Shown here piece after piece: positions 14,813-23,776 of a stretch of DNA of 64,000 bases. The stretch covers positions 28,274 to 92,273 of the forward strand of contig JBHIYN010000021.1 of NCBI GenBank assembly GCA_041984235.1, given 5' to 3'. Source of the stretch: JBHIYN01 sp041984235 (GTDB lineage Bacteria > Pseudomonadota > Gammaproteobacteria > Ga0077536). A program made the position numbers and the translations under genes. Numbering within the stretch: position 1 is the first letter of the stretch; each line of letters begins with the position of its first letter. Under the pieces are notes generated by a model. The model worked only from the letters and a program-made list of their open reading frames with translations, was not told the origin of the DNA and ran no database searches.

Positions 14813-16249
14813 TCAGGCGTTACGGATGTGATGCCAGGCCGCCTCGACGTGCTCACGCGTGGTATGCGTCTGACCGATGCACAGGCGCAGCGTGTAACGT
14901 CCGTCGACGACGGTATGACTGAGAAAGAGGTGGCCGGCGCGGTTGATGCGTTCGAGCAGCGCGCGGTTGTCTGCGTCGCTCGCGCGGCGGCGAAAACACA
15001 CCAGGTTGAGCGCACGCGGCCGTACCAGCTCGAACGCCTCGTCGGCCTCGACCTGGGCGGCGAACCATTCGGCCAGGGCGACGTGATGGCGCACGAAATC
15101 GGCCAGCGCATCGACCCCGTAGCTGCGGATCACGAACCACAGCTTGAGTGCGCGGAAACGGCGGCCGAGAGGGATCTGCCAGTCGCGGTAGTCGATCGCT
15201 TCGCCGCTCTCGCTGGCGGCGTTGCGGAGATACTCCGGCAGCACCGTCAGCGCCCGTACCAGCGGCTCGCGATCGGCGACGTAGAAGCAGTCACAGTCGA
15301 AATTGGTCAGCAGCCACTTGTGCGGATTGAAGCAGTAGCTGTCGGCGTACTCCAGTCCCGCGTTGAGGTCGCGGTACTCCGGGCAGATTGCCGCCGACCC
15401 GGCCATCGCCGCGTCGACGTGCAGCCACACGTCCTCGCCGGCCAGCAACTCGCCGATGGCGGGGACCGGATCGAAGGCCAGCGTCGAGGTGGTGCCCAGC
15501 GTGGCGCAGACGAAGAACGGCAACAGGCCGGCGGCGCGATCGGCGCGCATCGCGGCCGCCAGGGCGTCGACCGACATCGCGAGCGAGGCATCGCTGGCGA
15601 CCTTGCGCAGGCGCGTGCGGCCGAGACCGGCGATGGCGGCGGCCTTCTCCATCGAGGAATGGGTCTGGTCGGAGCAGTAGGCCACGAGGCGCGGCTCGCT
15701 ACCGTGCTCGCGCGCGGTGTAGCCGCTGGCCCGCTCGCGGGCGGCGAGCAGCGCACACAGGGTCGCGCTGGAGGCGGAGTCCTGGATGACCCCGCCGCCG
15801 GCACCGCTGGAGAGGAAGCGCGCCGGCAGCCCGAGCATGTCGACCAGCCAGTCGAGCACGTGGGTCTCGAGCTCGGTGCAGGCGGGGCTGGTCTGCCACA
15901 GCATGCCCTGCACGCCGAGCCCTGCGCTGAGGAGCTCGCCGAGGATCGACGGCGGCGAGGTGTTGGCGGGGAAGTAGCCGAAGAAATTCGGTGACTGCCA
16001 GTGCATCAGGCCGGGCAGGACGACGCGCTCGACATCGGCCAGGATGGCATCGAAGGATTCGCCCTCGCGCGGCGCCGCCGGCGGCAGCATCGCGCGCACC
16101 GCACCCGGCGACAGCGGAGACATCACCGGAAAGTCGGCGACCCGCTGGTGGTAGTCGGCGATCCAGTCAACGAGCGCGTGGCCGACCCGACGGAATTCCT
16201 CGTCCGACAGGTGCGGCGGGGGTGCAGGTGGGGGCGTGGCCTCGCTCAC
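14813..16249 (-). CDS. Pyridoxal-dependent decarboxylase (aromatic-L-amino-acid decarboxylase family)
   Basis: A 478-aa group II PLP decarboxylase. Visible motifs: PNFFGYFPANTSPPSILGE near residue 90, VIQDSASSATLCALLAARE, SDQTHSSMEKA (the His that stacks on PLP), WLHVDAAMAGSA (PLP-binding Asp) and FNPHKWLLTNFDCD (Schiff-base Lys). The family decarboxylates Tyr, Dopa, Trp or Phe; substrate cannot be read from sequence. The fourth residue of HVDAAMAG is Met where many relatives have Tyr. It begins with GTG at 16249, 59 bp after the peroxiredoxin gene. Confidence 0.88.
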   Translation of the reverse strand: MSEATPPPAPPPHLSDEEFRRVGHALVDWIADYHQRVADFPVMSPLSPGAVRAMLPPAAPREGESFDAILADVERVVLPGLMHWQSPNFFGYFPANTSPPSILGELLSAGLGVQGMLWQTSPACTELETHVLDWLVDMLGLPARFLSSGAGGGVIQDSASSATLCALLAARERASGYTAREHGSEPRLVAYCSDQTHSSMEKAAAIAGLGRTRLRKVASDASLAMSVDALAAAMRADRAAGLLPFFVCATLGTTSTLAFDPVPAIGELLAGEDVWLHVDAAMAGSAAICPEYRDLNAGLEYADSYCFNPHKWLLTNFDCDCFYVADREPLVRALTVLPEYLRNAASESGEAIDYRDWQIPLGRRFRALKLWFVIRSYGVDALADFVRHHVALAEWFAAQVEADEAFELVRPRALNLVCFRRRASDADNRALLERINRAGHLFLSHTVVDGRYTLRLCIGQTHTTREHVEAAWHHIRNA

Positions 16250-16308
16250 CGGGACGACGCGACGGCCAGGGGCAGAACGCGCTCCCGGGCCGTCGCGCTT
16301 ACCACCGA

Positions 16309-16794
16309 TTACAGGTTGGCGAGGATGTTTTCCGCCGAGCTGGCCTTGACGTCGGAAGCCGCCGCCTCGCGGTGCAGTTGCTTGACCACGCCATCCTCGA
16401 CCACCACGGCGAAGCGCTCACCGCGCACACCCATGCCGAAGCCGCGCGCATCCAGGTCCAGGCCCAGCGCCTTGACGTAGTCGCCGTTACCGTCGGCCAG
16501 CAGGGTGACCTTGTCGCCGGCGCTCTGATCCTTGCCCCAGGCGTCCATCACGAACACGTCGTTGACCGACAGGCAGGCGATGGTATCGACACCCTTGGCC
16601 TTGAGCGCATCGGCACTCTGGATGAAGCCCGGCAGGTGCTTGGCGGAACACGCCGGGGTAAACGCCCCCGGCACCGAGAACAGCACTACTTTCTTGCCCT
16701 TGAACAGGTCGTCGCTGGAAAGCGCGCCCGGTCCTTCGGCGGTCATCACGCCGAACGTGCCTTCCGGCATCTTGTCGCCAACGTTAATTGTCAC
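16309..16794 (-). CDS. Peroxiredoxin, Prx5/hybrid type
   Basis: A 161-aa thiol peroxidase of the PRDX5/AhpE-like group. The peroxidatic Cys lies in SVPGAFTPACSAKHLPGF, and NVGDKMPEG and VNDVFVMDAWGK are typical flanks. A GGAGG ribosome site sits 5 nt before GTG at 16794, giving VTINVGDK as first residues; this is far better than any upstream ATG. It reduces H2O2 or alkyl hydroperoxides using a thiol partner. The aminotransferase gene lies 73 bp upstream. Confidence 0.93.
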   Translation of the reverse strand: MTINVGDKMPEGTFGVMTAEGPGALSSDDLFKGKKVVLFSVPGAFTPACSAKHLPGFIQSADALKAKGVDTIACLSVNDVFVMDAWGKDQSAGDKVTLLADGNGDYVKALGLDLDARGFGMGVRGERFAVVVEDGVVKQLHREAAASDVKASSAENILANL

Positions 16795-16867
16795 GGGAAC
16801 CTCCGCATGGATTGGGTGTGGGAAGGGGCGCTCATTGTGCCACAGCTGTACCCTGCTGGAAGACGGT

Positions 16868-18034
16868 TCAGCGGGTCTCGCGCAGGAACGCCGAAGCGGC
16901 GCCGACACCGCTGCCCGCGGCAACGTCGATACCGCTGTCAGCCAGCGCCATCTCGGTACCAGCCAGCGCGCCCAGGATCATGACCTCGTTGAGATCGCCG
17001 AGATGACCGATACGGAAGACCTTGCCGGCAACATCGGCCAGTCCGCCGCCCAGCGACAGGTCGTAGCGCTGGTAGGCGTTGCGCACCACCTCGTTGCTGT
17101 CCTTGCCGGCCGGCACGCAGATTGCGCTGACCGTGTCCGAGTACCATTTCGGATCCTTCGCACACAGCTCCAGGCCCCACGCGGCAACGGCCCTGCGCAC
17201 GGCCTCCGCGTAGCGCCGGTGACGGGCATGCACCTTGTCCAGCCCTTCCTCGAGCAGCATGTTGATCGATTCGCGCAGACCGCGGATGAGCGTCATGGCC
17301 GGGGTATACGGGAACCAGCCGTCCGCGTTCATGCGCAGCATGTCACCGAAGTCAAAGTAGCAGCGCGGGCACCCGGCCTCGGCCATCGCTGCCAGCGCCT
17401 TCTCGCTGGCGCCGACCAGGCCCAGCCCGGTGGGTAGCATCAGACCCTTCTGCGAACCGCTGACCGCAAGATCGACACCCCAGTCGTCCATGCGGAACTC
17501 GATGCTGCCGATCGAGCTGACACCGTCGATGGCGAGCAGTGCCGGGTGCCCGGCATCGTCCAGCACGCGACGCACGGCGGCGAGATCGCTGGTCACCCCG
17601 GTGGCCGTTTCGTTGTGCGTGACCAGCACCATCCTGATGCGGTGTGCCTTGTCGGCAGCGAGGATCTCCGCATAGCGCTCCAGCGGCACGCCCTCGCCCC
17701 ACGGCGTCTCGATCAGTTCCACGTCCATGCCGTGGCGCCGGCACAGGTCGGCCCACAGGTGCGAGAACTGGCCGTAGCGCGCGGCGAGTACCGCGTCGCC
17801 GGGGGACAGGGTATTGGTGATGGCCGCCTCCCAGCCGCCGGAACCGGACGACGGAAAGACGAAGACCTTGCCGCGCTCGGTACGGAAGATCTTCTTCAGG
17901 TCTTCGAACAGCGGCAGGGTGAAGTCGGGGAAGTCACCGGCACGGTGGTCTTCCAGCGGCACGTCCATCGCGCGCCGAATGCGCTCGGGTATGTTCGTCG
18001 GTCCGGGGACGAACAGGGAATTCTTGCCAGGCAC
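16868..18034 (-). CDS. Serine-glyoxylate / alanine-glyoxylate aminotransferase (SgaA-like)
   Basis: A class-V PLP aminotransferase of 388 aa. It begins MPGKNSLFVPGPTNIPERI, and FPSSGSGGWEAAITNTLSPGD matches serine-glyoxylate aminotransferases of C1-using bacteria. The PLP Lys is in SGSQKGLMLPTG, and AIDGVSSIGSI supplies the cofactor Asp. It starts with GTG at 18034 behind a GGAG ribosome site that lies in a hairpin (see separate feature). Donor preference (Ser or Ala) is inferred from resemblance. Confidence 0.88.
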   Translation of the reverse strand: MPGKNSLFVPGPTNIPERIRRAMDVPLEDHRAGDFPDFTLPLFEDLKKIFRTERGKVFVFPSSGSGGWEAAITNTLSPGDAVLAARYGQFSHLWADLCRRHGMDVELIETPWGEGVPLERYAEILAADKAHRIRMVLVTHNETATGVTSDLAAVRRVLDDAGHPALLAIDGVSSIGSIEFRMDDWGVDLAVSGSQKGLMLPTGLGLVGASEKALAAMAEAGCPRCYFDFGDMLRMNADGWFPYTPAMTLIRGLRESINMLLEEGLDKVHARHRRYAEAVRRAVAAWGLELCAKDPKWYSDTVSAICVPAGKDSNEVVRNAYQRYDLSLGGGLADVAGKVFRIGHLGDLNEVMILGALAGTEMALADSGIDVAAGSGVGAASAFLRETR

Positions 18035-18041
18035 GTCTACA

Positions 18042-18070
18042 GTCTCCGGTTGGCATGCGCGACCGGAAAC
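18042..18070 (-). promoter_or_regulatory. Hairpin covering the ribosome site of the SgaA-like gene
   Basis: On the minus strand GTTTCCGGT and ACCGGAGAC form 9-bp arms (one G-U or mismatch) around an 11-nt loop. The second arm contains the GGAG ribosome site, 8 nt before the GTG start. It could restrict translation initiation. No known riboswitch core is recognised upstream. Confidence 0.35.
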
Positions 18071-18272
18071 CCCTCTCTCGCAACGGCAGAAAGATTTCAG
18101 CGGGTGAAGCGGCTAACCGCGGCCGCCACCGACGGGCGATCCGCACGGCCCCGGGCCCCCCCCGGCGCAGGTGAATGGTCGGAATGCGGCGACCCGAGAT
18201 GCGGGTTGCCGCGGTCAAGTACGGGCGCGCACTCTACACGCCGCACGATCGCGTGGCAATCCGGCCGCCCGC

Positions 18273-19460
18273 TCAGGGCATCTGCGCCAGCGCCTGCTCC
18301 AGATCGGCGATCAGGTCGCCGGGGTCTTCCAGCCCCACCGACAGGCGCAGCAGCCCTTCGCTGACGCCCATGGCGTCGCGCTCGTCCTGTGACAGGCGGC
18401 CGTGCGTGGTGGTCGCCGGGTGGGTGACGATGCTCTTGGCATCGCCCAGGTTCGCGGTGATCGAGAACAGGCGCAGGTGGTCGACCACGTGCCAGGCCTG
18501 CGCGCGGCCGGCGACCTCGAAGCTCACGATGCCGCCGAAGTCAGACTGCTGGCGGGCGGCCAGCGCATGCTGCGGGTGGCTCGCAAGGCCCGGGTAATGC
18601 ACCCGCTGCACGGTCGGCCGCTGTGCCAGCCAGTCGGCGATCTGCGCCGCACTGCTGCTGTGCCGCTGCATGCGTATGGGCAGGGTCTCCAGGCCCTTGA
18701 GAAAGACCCAGGCGTTGAACGGACTCATCGAGGTCCCCGCGCTGCGCAGGAACGGAAAGACCTTGTCCGCGATCAGCGATTCGCGGCCGACGATCGCACC
18801 GCCCAGGCAACGGCCCTGGCCGTCGAGGTACTTGGTCGCGGAATGGATGACGACGTCGGCACCCAGCGCCAGCGGACGTTGCAGGGCGGGAGTGCAGAAG
18901 CAGTTGTCGACCACCAGCAGGCAATCGTTGGCCCGCGCGAGCGCGGCCAGCGCGCCAACGTCGGCAACGTCGGTCAGCGGATTCGACGGCGTTTCCAGGA
19001 ACAGCATGCGCGTCGCCGGGGTGATCGCATCGCGCCACGCATCGAGGTCCGTCATGTCGACGAACGTGGTGGTGATCCCGAAGCGGCTGAGAATGTTCTT
19101 GAACAGGCTGACCGAGGTGCCGAAGATGCTGTGCGAAGCGACGATGGCGTCACCTGCCGCAAGCGTGGCCATCACCAGGCTCAGGATCGCGCTCATGCCG
19201 GACGAGGTCGCGATGCACGCCTCGCCGCCTTCGAGCGCGGCGAGGCGCTGCTCGAAACCGCGCACGGTCGGATTGGTGAAGCGGCTGTACACGTTGCCCG
19301 GCTCGTCGCCGGCAAAGCGCGCCGCGGCCTGCGCCGCCGACTCGAAGCAGAAGCTCGAGGTCAGGAACAGGGCCTCGCTGTGTTCCTGCTCGGCGGTCTG
19401 GTAGGTACCGGCACGACAGGCCAGGGTGGCCAGGGCCGGGTCTTGCTCGTACTCGTTCAT
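18273..19460 (-). CDS. metZ: O-succinylhomoserine sulfhydrylase
   Basis: A 395-aa Cys/Met-metabolism PLP enzyme making homocysteine directly from O-succinylhomoserine and sulfide. Motifs: YSRFTNPTV, ATSSGMSAILS, FLETPSNPLTDV, VVDNCFCTPALQRPL and HSATKYLDGQGR with the Schiff-base Lys. The GTGAG six nt upstream favours the ATG at 19460 over a second ATG at 19466. Position after purF is the usual one in pseudomonad-like genomes, but here a 200-nt leader with a terminator-like hairpin separates the two. Confidence 0.93.
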   Translation of the reverse strand: MNEYEQDPALATLACRAGTYQTAEQEHSEALFLTSSFCFESAAQAAARFAGDEPGNVYSRFTNPTVRGFEQRLAALEGGEACIATSSGMSAILSLVMATLAAGDAIVASHSIFGTSVSLFKNILSRFGITTTFVDMTDLDAWRDAITPATRMLFLETPSNPLTDVADVGALAALARANDCLLVVDNCFCTPALQRPLALGADVVIHSATKYLDGQGRCLGGAIVGRESLIADKVFPFLRSAGTSMSPFNAWVFLKGLETLPIRMQRHSSSAAQIADWLAQRPTVQRVHYPGLASHPQHALAARQQSDFGGIVSFEVAGRAQAWHVVDHLRLFSITANLGDAKSIVTHPATTTHGRLSQDERDAMGVSEGLLRLSVGLEDPGDLIADLEQALAQMP

Positions 19461-19515
19461 GCTCATCTCACGGCTGCTGATACGTGATGCTACGGCCGGT
19501 GACGAGGCTTGCCCG

Positions 19516-19587
19516 GGGCGCAAAAAAACCCGCTGTGGAGCATCCAAAGCAGGTTTGGATCGCTTTAGCGGAATTTCTTTTGCGCCC
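19516..19587 (-). terminator. Long hairpin with U-tract between purF and metZ
   Basis: On the minus strand an ATCCAAA / TTTGGAT hairpin (19554-19560 with 19542-19548) sits inside a CCGCT / AGCGG stem (19567-19571 with 19530-19534). GTTTTTTT follows at once. The U-tract pairs in turn with an A-rich upstream arm, with GGGCGC / GCGCCC closing the structure at 19582-19587 and 19516-19521. This fits an intrinsic terminator for purF and/or an attenuator in the metZ leader. Confidence 0.6.
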
Positions 19588-19665
19588 GCAAGCTGAACTC
19601 AAATCGGCGCAGATAGCGGTATAAAGTTAGACCAGCGCGCGCGCCCCTGTCAACGTCGGGGGCGC

Positions 19666-21195
19666 TCAGGCGTCCATGGAAACGCCACCGGCCGCGTACA
19701 GATCGCGCAGCGAGTCGTCGTCCTGGCCGCGCTGCTCGCGGGCGCCGTCGGAACGCAGGGTACTGACCCGGTCGAGGTAGACGTCGCTGACGTCGCCGGT
19801 GACGTAGCTGCCGCTGAAGCAGGATTGTTCGAACTCGCTGATCGACGGGTTGCCGCGGCGCGCGGCGTCGACCAGGGCATCGAGATCCTGGTAGATGAGG
19901 CCATCGGCGCCGATCAGGCGGCAAACCTCGTCGACGTCCCGGTTGAACGCGATCAATTCCTCGCTGGTCGGCATGTCGATGCCGTACACGTTGGGAAACC
20001 TGACCGGCGGCGCGGCCGACGCGAAGTAGACCTTGGCCGCACCGGCCTCGCGCGCCATCTCGATGATCTGCCCCGAAGTCGTGCCACGCACGATCGAGTC
20101 GTCGACCAGCAGGACGTTCTTGCCCTCGAATTCGAGGTCGATCGCGTTCAGCTTCTGGCGCACCGACTTACGCCGCAGTGCCTGCCCCGGCATGATGAAG
20201 GTTCGCGGGATGTAGCGGTTCTTGATGAAACCTTCTCGGTACTTGAGGTCTAGCGTGTTGGCCAGTTCAAGTGCCGCGGTGCGCGCGGTGTCCGGGATCG
20301 GGATGACGACGTCGATGTCGTGGTCGCTCCACTCGCGCGCGATCTTGGCCGCCAGCGCCTCGCCCATGCGCATGCGCGCCTTGTGCACCGAGATGCCGTC
20401 GATGATCGAGTCGGGACGGGCGAAATACACGTGCTCGAAAATACACGGCGCGTGATGGGTCGAGGTCGCACAGCGGCGCGAGCTGAACTCACCCTGCTTG
20501 CTGATGAAGATCACTTCGCCCGGCGCGATGTCTCGAATCAGGTCGAAGCCGAGCACGTCGATCGCCACCGACTCCGAGGCGACCGCGTACTCGTCGCCCT
20601 CCGGGGTCTCGCGCCGGCCGAACACGATCGGACGTATGCCGTAGGGATCGCGGAAAGCCACGATGCCGACGCCAGTAATCATCGCAACCACGGCGAAACC
20701 GCCGGAGCAGCGCTGGTAGACACGCTCGGCGGCATCGAAGATGTCGTCGGCGCCGATGCGCAGCTTGCCGTTGCGCTGCAATTCGTGGGCAAACACGTTG
20801 AGCAGGACTTCGGAGTCCGACTCGGTGTTGATGTGCCGCAGCTCGTCCTCGAACAGCTCCTGCTTGAGCTGCTCCGAGTTGGTCAGGTTACCGTTGTGCG
20901 CGAGCGTGATGCCGTAAGGCGAGTTCACGTAGAAGGGCTGCGCCTCCGCGTTGGAGGACACCCCCGCGGTCGGGTAGCGCACGTGTCCGATGCCCATGCG
21001 TCCGCGCAGGTTGACCATGTGACGGGTATGGAACACGTCGCGCACCAGGCCGTTGGACTTGCGCAGGTAGAGGCGGCCGTCGTCGTAGGTCGCGATGCCG
21101 GCGGCGTCCTGCCCGCGGTGCTGCAACACGGTCAGGCCGTCATAGAGCATCTGGTTGACGGCATTACGGGCGACGATTCCGATGATTCCACACAC
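19666..21195 (-). CDS. purF: Amidophosphoribosyltransferase
   Basis: PurF (509 aa) commits PRPP and glutamine to purine synthesis. It starts with GTG followed by CGIIGIV, so the N-terminal nucleophile Cys is exposed after processing; no propeptide is present. The glutaminase part has [13 protein letters not shown] and GHVRYPTAG. The phosphoribosyltransferase part has the PRPP loop [14 protein letters not shown]. It follows cvpA by 15 bp. Confidence 0.97.
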   Translation of the reverse strand: MCGIIGIVARNAVNQMLYDGLTVLQHRGQDAAGIATYDDGRLYLRKSNGLVRDVFHTRHMVNLRGRMGIGHVRYPTAGVSSNAEAQPFYVNSPYGITLAHNGNLTNSEQLKQELFEDELRHINTESDSEVLLNVFAHELQRNGKLRIGADDIFDAAERVYQRCSGGFAVVAMITGVGIVAFRDPYGIRPIVFGRRETPEGDEYAVASESVAIDVLGFDLIRDIAPGEVIFISKQGEFSSRRCATSTHHAPCIFEHVYFARPDSIIDGISVHKARMRMGEALAAKIAREWSDHDIDVVIPIPDTARTAALELANTLDLKYREGFIKNRYIPRTFIMPGQALRRKSVRQKLNAIDLEFEGKNVLLVDDSIVRGTTSGQIIEMAREAGAAKVYFASAAPPVRFPNVYGIDMPTSEELIAFNRDVDEVCRLIGADGLIYQDLDALVDAARRGNPSISEFEQSCFSGSYVTGDVSDVYLDRVSTLRSDGAREQRGQDDDSLRDLYAAGGVSMDA

Positions 21196-21210
21196 GGCGT
21201 ATTACCTGCT

Positions 21211-21699
21211 TCAGAAGCTGAAGTTCCTGGCCAGGTCGGGCGGCAGCAGATCGATCACGGCGATCGCCGCGCGCTCGAACGGCGGCATGACCTGGGAATT
21301 CTGCCACCAGGCCTCGCCCGAAACCCGGGTCAGGCCCGCGGCGAGCACCGCGGCGAGAACGATTAGCACGCCGCGCGCGAACCCGAACAGGGCGCCGAGC
21401 AGACGGTCCGTGGCGCCGAGGCCGGTCCTGGTGATGAGCTGGCCGACGAGATGATTGATCAGGGCGGCGACGATCAGCGTCGCCAGCATCACGCCGATGA
21501 AGGCGAGCACGATGCGTGCCGTCGGCACGCCGATGTAGGGCTCCAGCAGCGTGCTCGCCGGCGCGGCCAGCGTACCGGCGACCCAGAACGCCGCCACCCA
21601 GGCCAGCAGCGAGAGCACCTCGCGCACGAAGCCGCGAAAGATGCTGACCACGACCGAGATCGCGATGATGCCGAGGATGGTGATGTCCGCCCAGTTCAT
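21211..21699 (-). CDS. cvpA: CvpA family membrane protein
   Basis: A 162-aa protein with four hydrophobic segments (about residues 5-22, 28-45, 64-85 and 103-125). The start MNWADITILGIIAISVVVS and RGFVREVLSLLAWVAAFWVA are classic for CvpA, which is needed for colicin V export in E. coli and linked to envelope stress tolerance; its molecular role is unsettled. Its place before purF is conserved. The ATG at 21699 is preferred to an upstream in-frame ATG lacking homology. Confidence 0.93.
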   Translation of the reverse strand: MNWADITILGIIAISVVVSIFRGFVREVLSLLAWVAAFWVAGTLAAPASTLLEPYIGVPTARIVLAFIGVMLATLIVAALINHLVGQLITRTGLGATDRLLGALFGFARGVLIVLAAVLAAGLTRVSGEAWWQNSQVMPPFERAAIAVIDLLPPDLARNFSF

Positions 21700-21791
21700 T
21701 GCGATTCCGCTGCGCGCGTCGCCGGCGAGTGTAGCAGGTTGACCGATCGGGCATAACCCGACGGCCGGTCGCCGGGCGGCGGTGGAAAGCG

Positions 21792-22439
21792 TCACCGGTA
21801 ACGCACGAGCATGCCCTTGAGCGCGAACTGTTGCTCCAGCTGGGCACGCACCTGGTCGGCCTCCTCGCGCCGGATCTGGGGCCCCACGCGCACCTTGAAC
21901 ACCGTGGTGTCCTGCTCCACCCGTCGTTCGAGGTAGGCCGGGTAGCCGCCCTCGCGCAGCTTCTCGATCAGCCGCCGCGCGTTGTCACCGTTGGCAAAGC
22001 TGCCGAGCTGCACGGTCCACGCTTCCAGCGTTTCGCGCGGCGCCGGCAGCTCGTCCGCGACCGGGGCCGACGGCACGGACGCAGCCCGTTGTGCGGCCGG
22101 CGGCGCGGCATTGTCACTGCCGTCGTCGCCGGGTGGCGTCTCCTCGGTCGCGGCCACGGCCTCGGCGGGCGCCGCATCGGGCGGCGAGCCGGAACCGGCG
22201 GGCGGTGTTTCCAGGCTGTCGACAGAGCTCGCGGCCCGTTCGTGCAGGGCCTCGATCTCGGCTTCGTCCAGCGGCACGACACGCGACGCGAAATCGTCCT
22301 GCGGAACCGGCGGCAGATCCGCGACATCCGGCACGCTGCGCTCGAGGCCACCGTCGTCGAGGAAGATGGGTATGAAGATCACGCCCAGCACCACCAGGAT
22401 CGCCGCACCGACGACGCGTTGCTTGACCTGCCTGTCCAT
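21792..22439 (-). CDS. dedD: SPOR-domain protein (DedD-like)
   Basis: A 215-aa bitopic protein: short cytoplasmic start MDRQVKQR, membrane helix VVGAAILVVLGVIFIPIFL (residues 9-27), a Pro/Ala-rich linker of about 100 residues, and a SPOR domain (WTVQLGSFANGDNARRL to the end) that binds denuded septal peptidoglycan. Its ATG overlaps the folC stop in TGATG. The folC-dedD-cvpA-purF order is conserved. The long open frame upstream is folC read in another frame. Confidence 0.9.
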   Translation of the reverse strand: MDRQVKQRVVGAAILVVLGVIFIPIFLDDGGLERSVPDVADLPPVPQDDFASRVVPLDEAEIEALHERAASSVDSLETPPAGSGSPPDAAPAEAVAATEETPPGDDGSDNAAPPAAQRAASVPSAPVADELPAPRETLEAWTVQLGSFANGDNARRLIEKLREGGYPAYLERRVEQDTTVFKVRVGPQIRREEADQVRAQLEQQFALKGMLVRYR

Positions 22440-23776
22440 CAGCCCGCCGCTCCGTCGTCCGCGTCGTCGAACATGCGCAGCACGGCGCCGACCGTAATGA
22501 ACGAACCGAGTACGAGAATGCGGTCCTGCGCCTGCGCGCGCGCCCGGGCCGCCGCATGCGCCTGGCTTACGCTCGCAAAGCGCTCGACTTCGGCGCCACG
22601 ATCGACCGCATCCAGGGCCTCGGCGAGATCGGTCGCACGCGCACCGGTCGCGCCAGGCAGGTCGGCGAAATACCAGCGGTCGACGTGCGGGGCGAGCGGG
22701 CGCAGGAACTCTCGGTGGTTCTTCGTCTTCAGCATGCCGACGACGGCGTGGGTGACCGGGGCTGCCGGCAGCGCGGCCAGCATGGCGGCCACGGTGGTCG
22801 CGGCCTGCGGATTGTGCGCGACGTCCATGATGTGTTCGCAGGATCCGCTGATGCGATGAAAACGGCCGCGCAGGGCAACACGTTCGAGCCCGCTGCGAAT
22901 GCCGTCCGCGCTCACCGGGTGCCGGTCCCGAAGCAGGGTGACCGCGGTCAGCACCCCGGATGCGTTGCGTAGCTGGTGATTGCCGCCGAGCGCCGGCAGC
23001 GGCAGGTCCTCGAGCATGTGCGCGCCGCACCACCAGTTCCAGCCATCGCCGTTGCGCTCGTAGGCGTAATCCACTCCGAGCAGGTGCAGATGCGCCTGTT
23101 CCCGCTCGGCGCAGGCCAGGATCGAGTCAGGCACCGCCTCGTCCGAGCACACCACCGGGCGTCCGCGGCGCATGATGCCGGCTTTCTCCGCACCGATCTC
23201 TTCGCGCGTGGTACCCAGCCAGTCCTCGTGGTCGAGCCCGATGGCGGCGATCACGGCGACGTCCGCGTCGACGATGTTGACCGCGTCGAGACGCCCGCCG
23301 AGACCGACCTCCAGCAGGGCGATGTCCAGGCCGGACTGCGCGAAGATGGTCAGCGCGGCCAGCGTACCGAACTCGAAGTAGGTCAGCGGGACGTCACCGC
23401 GGGCGTGTTCGACGGCGGCAAAGGCCGCGCAGATACGCCCTTCGTCCAGCGGCTTGCCATCGATGCGCATGCGCTCGCTGTAGTGGATGAGGTGCGGCGA
23501 GGTGTAGGTACCGACCCGGTAGCCGGCGTGACGCCAGATCGACTCCAGCAGGGCCACGCTGGAGCCCTTGCCATTGGTACCGGCCACCGTGACGACCGTC
23601 TGCGCGGGCCGCTCCAGCCCGAGCCGGGCAGCGACCTCGCGGCAGCGGTCCAGCCCGAGATCGATGTGCTCGCCGCGCCCCGCCTCCAGCCAGGCCAGCC
23701 ACTGCGCGAGCGGCGCATCCGCCGCCGGCGCCGCCGCGCCGCCGGCGTCGAGCACGTCGCGCCCCGACGCGGCCAT
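22439..23776 (-). CDS. folC: Bifunctional folylpolyglutamate / dihydrofolate synthase
   Basis: FolC (445 aa) adds Glu to dihydropteroate and to tetrahydrofolates. The Mur-ligase-type P-loop is VVTVAGTNGKGSSVALLES (about residues 61-79), and TSPHLIHYSERMRI, LLEVGLGGRLDAVN and MDVAHNPQA follow in family order. Both ends are coupled: its ATG overlaps the accD stop and its TGA overlaps the dedD ATG, each as TGATG. The first 20 residues are Ala-rich and poorly conserved. Confidence 0.95.
   Translation of the reverse strand: MAASGRDVLDAGGAAAPAADAPLAQWLAWLEAGRGEHIDLGLDRCREVAARLGLERPAQTVVTVAGTNGKGSSVALLESIWRHAGYRVGTYTSPHLIHYSERMRIDGKPLDEGRICAAFAAVEHARGDVPLTYFEFGTLAALTIFAQSGLDIALLEVGLGGRLDAVNIVDADVAVIAAIGLDHEDWLGTTREEIGAEKAGIMRRGRPVVCSDEAVPDSILACAEREQAHLHLLGVDYAYERNGDGWNWWCGAHMLEDLPLPALGGNHQLRNASGVLTAVTLLRDRHPVSADGIRSGLERVALRGRFHRISGSCEHIMDVAHNPQAATTVAAMLAALPAAPVTHAVVGMLKTKNHREFLRPLAPHVDRWYFADLPGATGARATDLAEALDAVDRGAEVERFASVSQAHAAARARAQAQDRILVLGSFITVGAVLRMFDDADDGAAG

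Noticed and set aside
18035..18272. Glycine riboswitch before the aminotransferase
   Set aside because: None of the conserved glycine-aptamer core segments can be found in the leader; only a simple hairpin is present.
19461..19665. Known SAM-type riboswitch before metZ
   Set aside because: The conserved cores of SAM-I, SAM-II and SAH aptamers are not recognisable; kept only as a terminator or attenuator.
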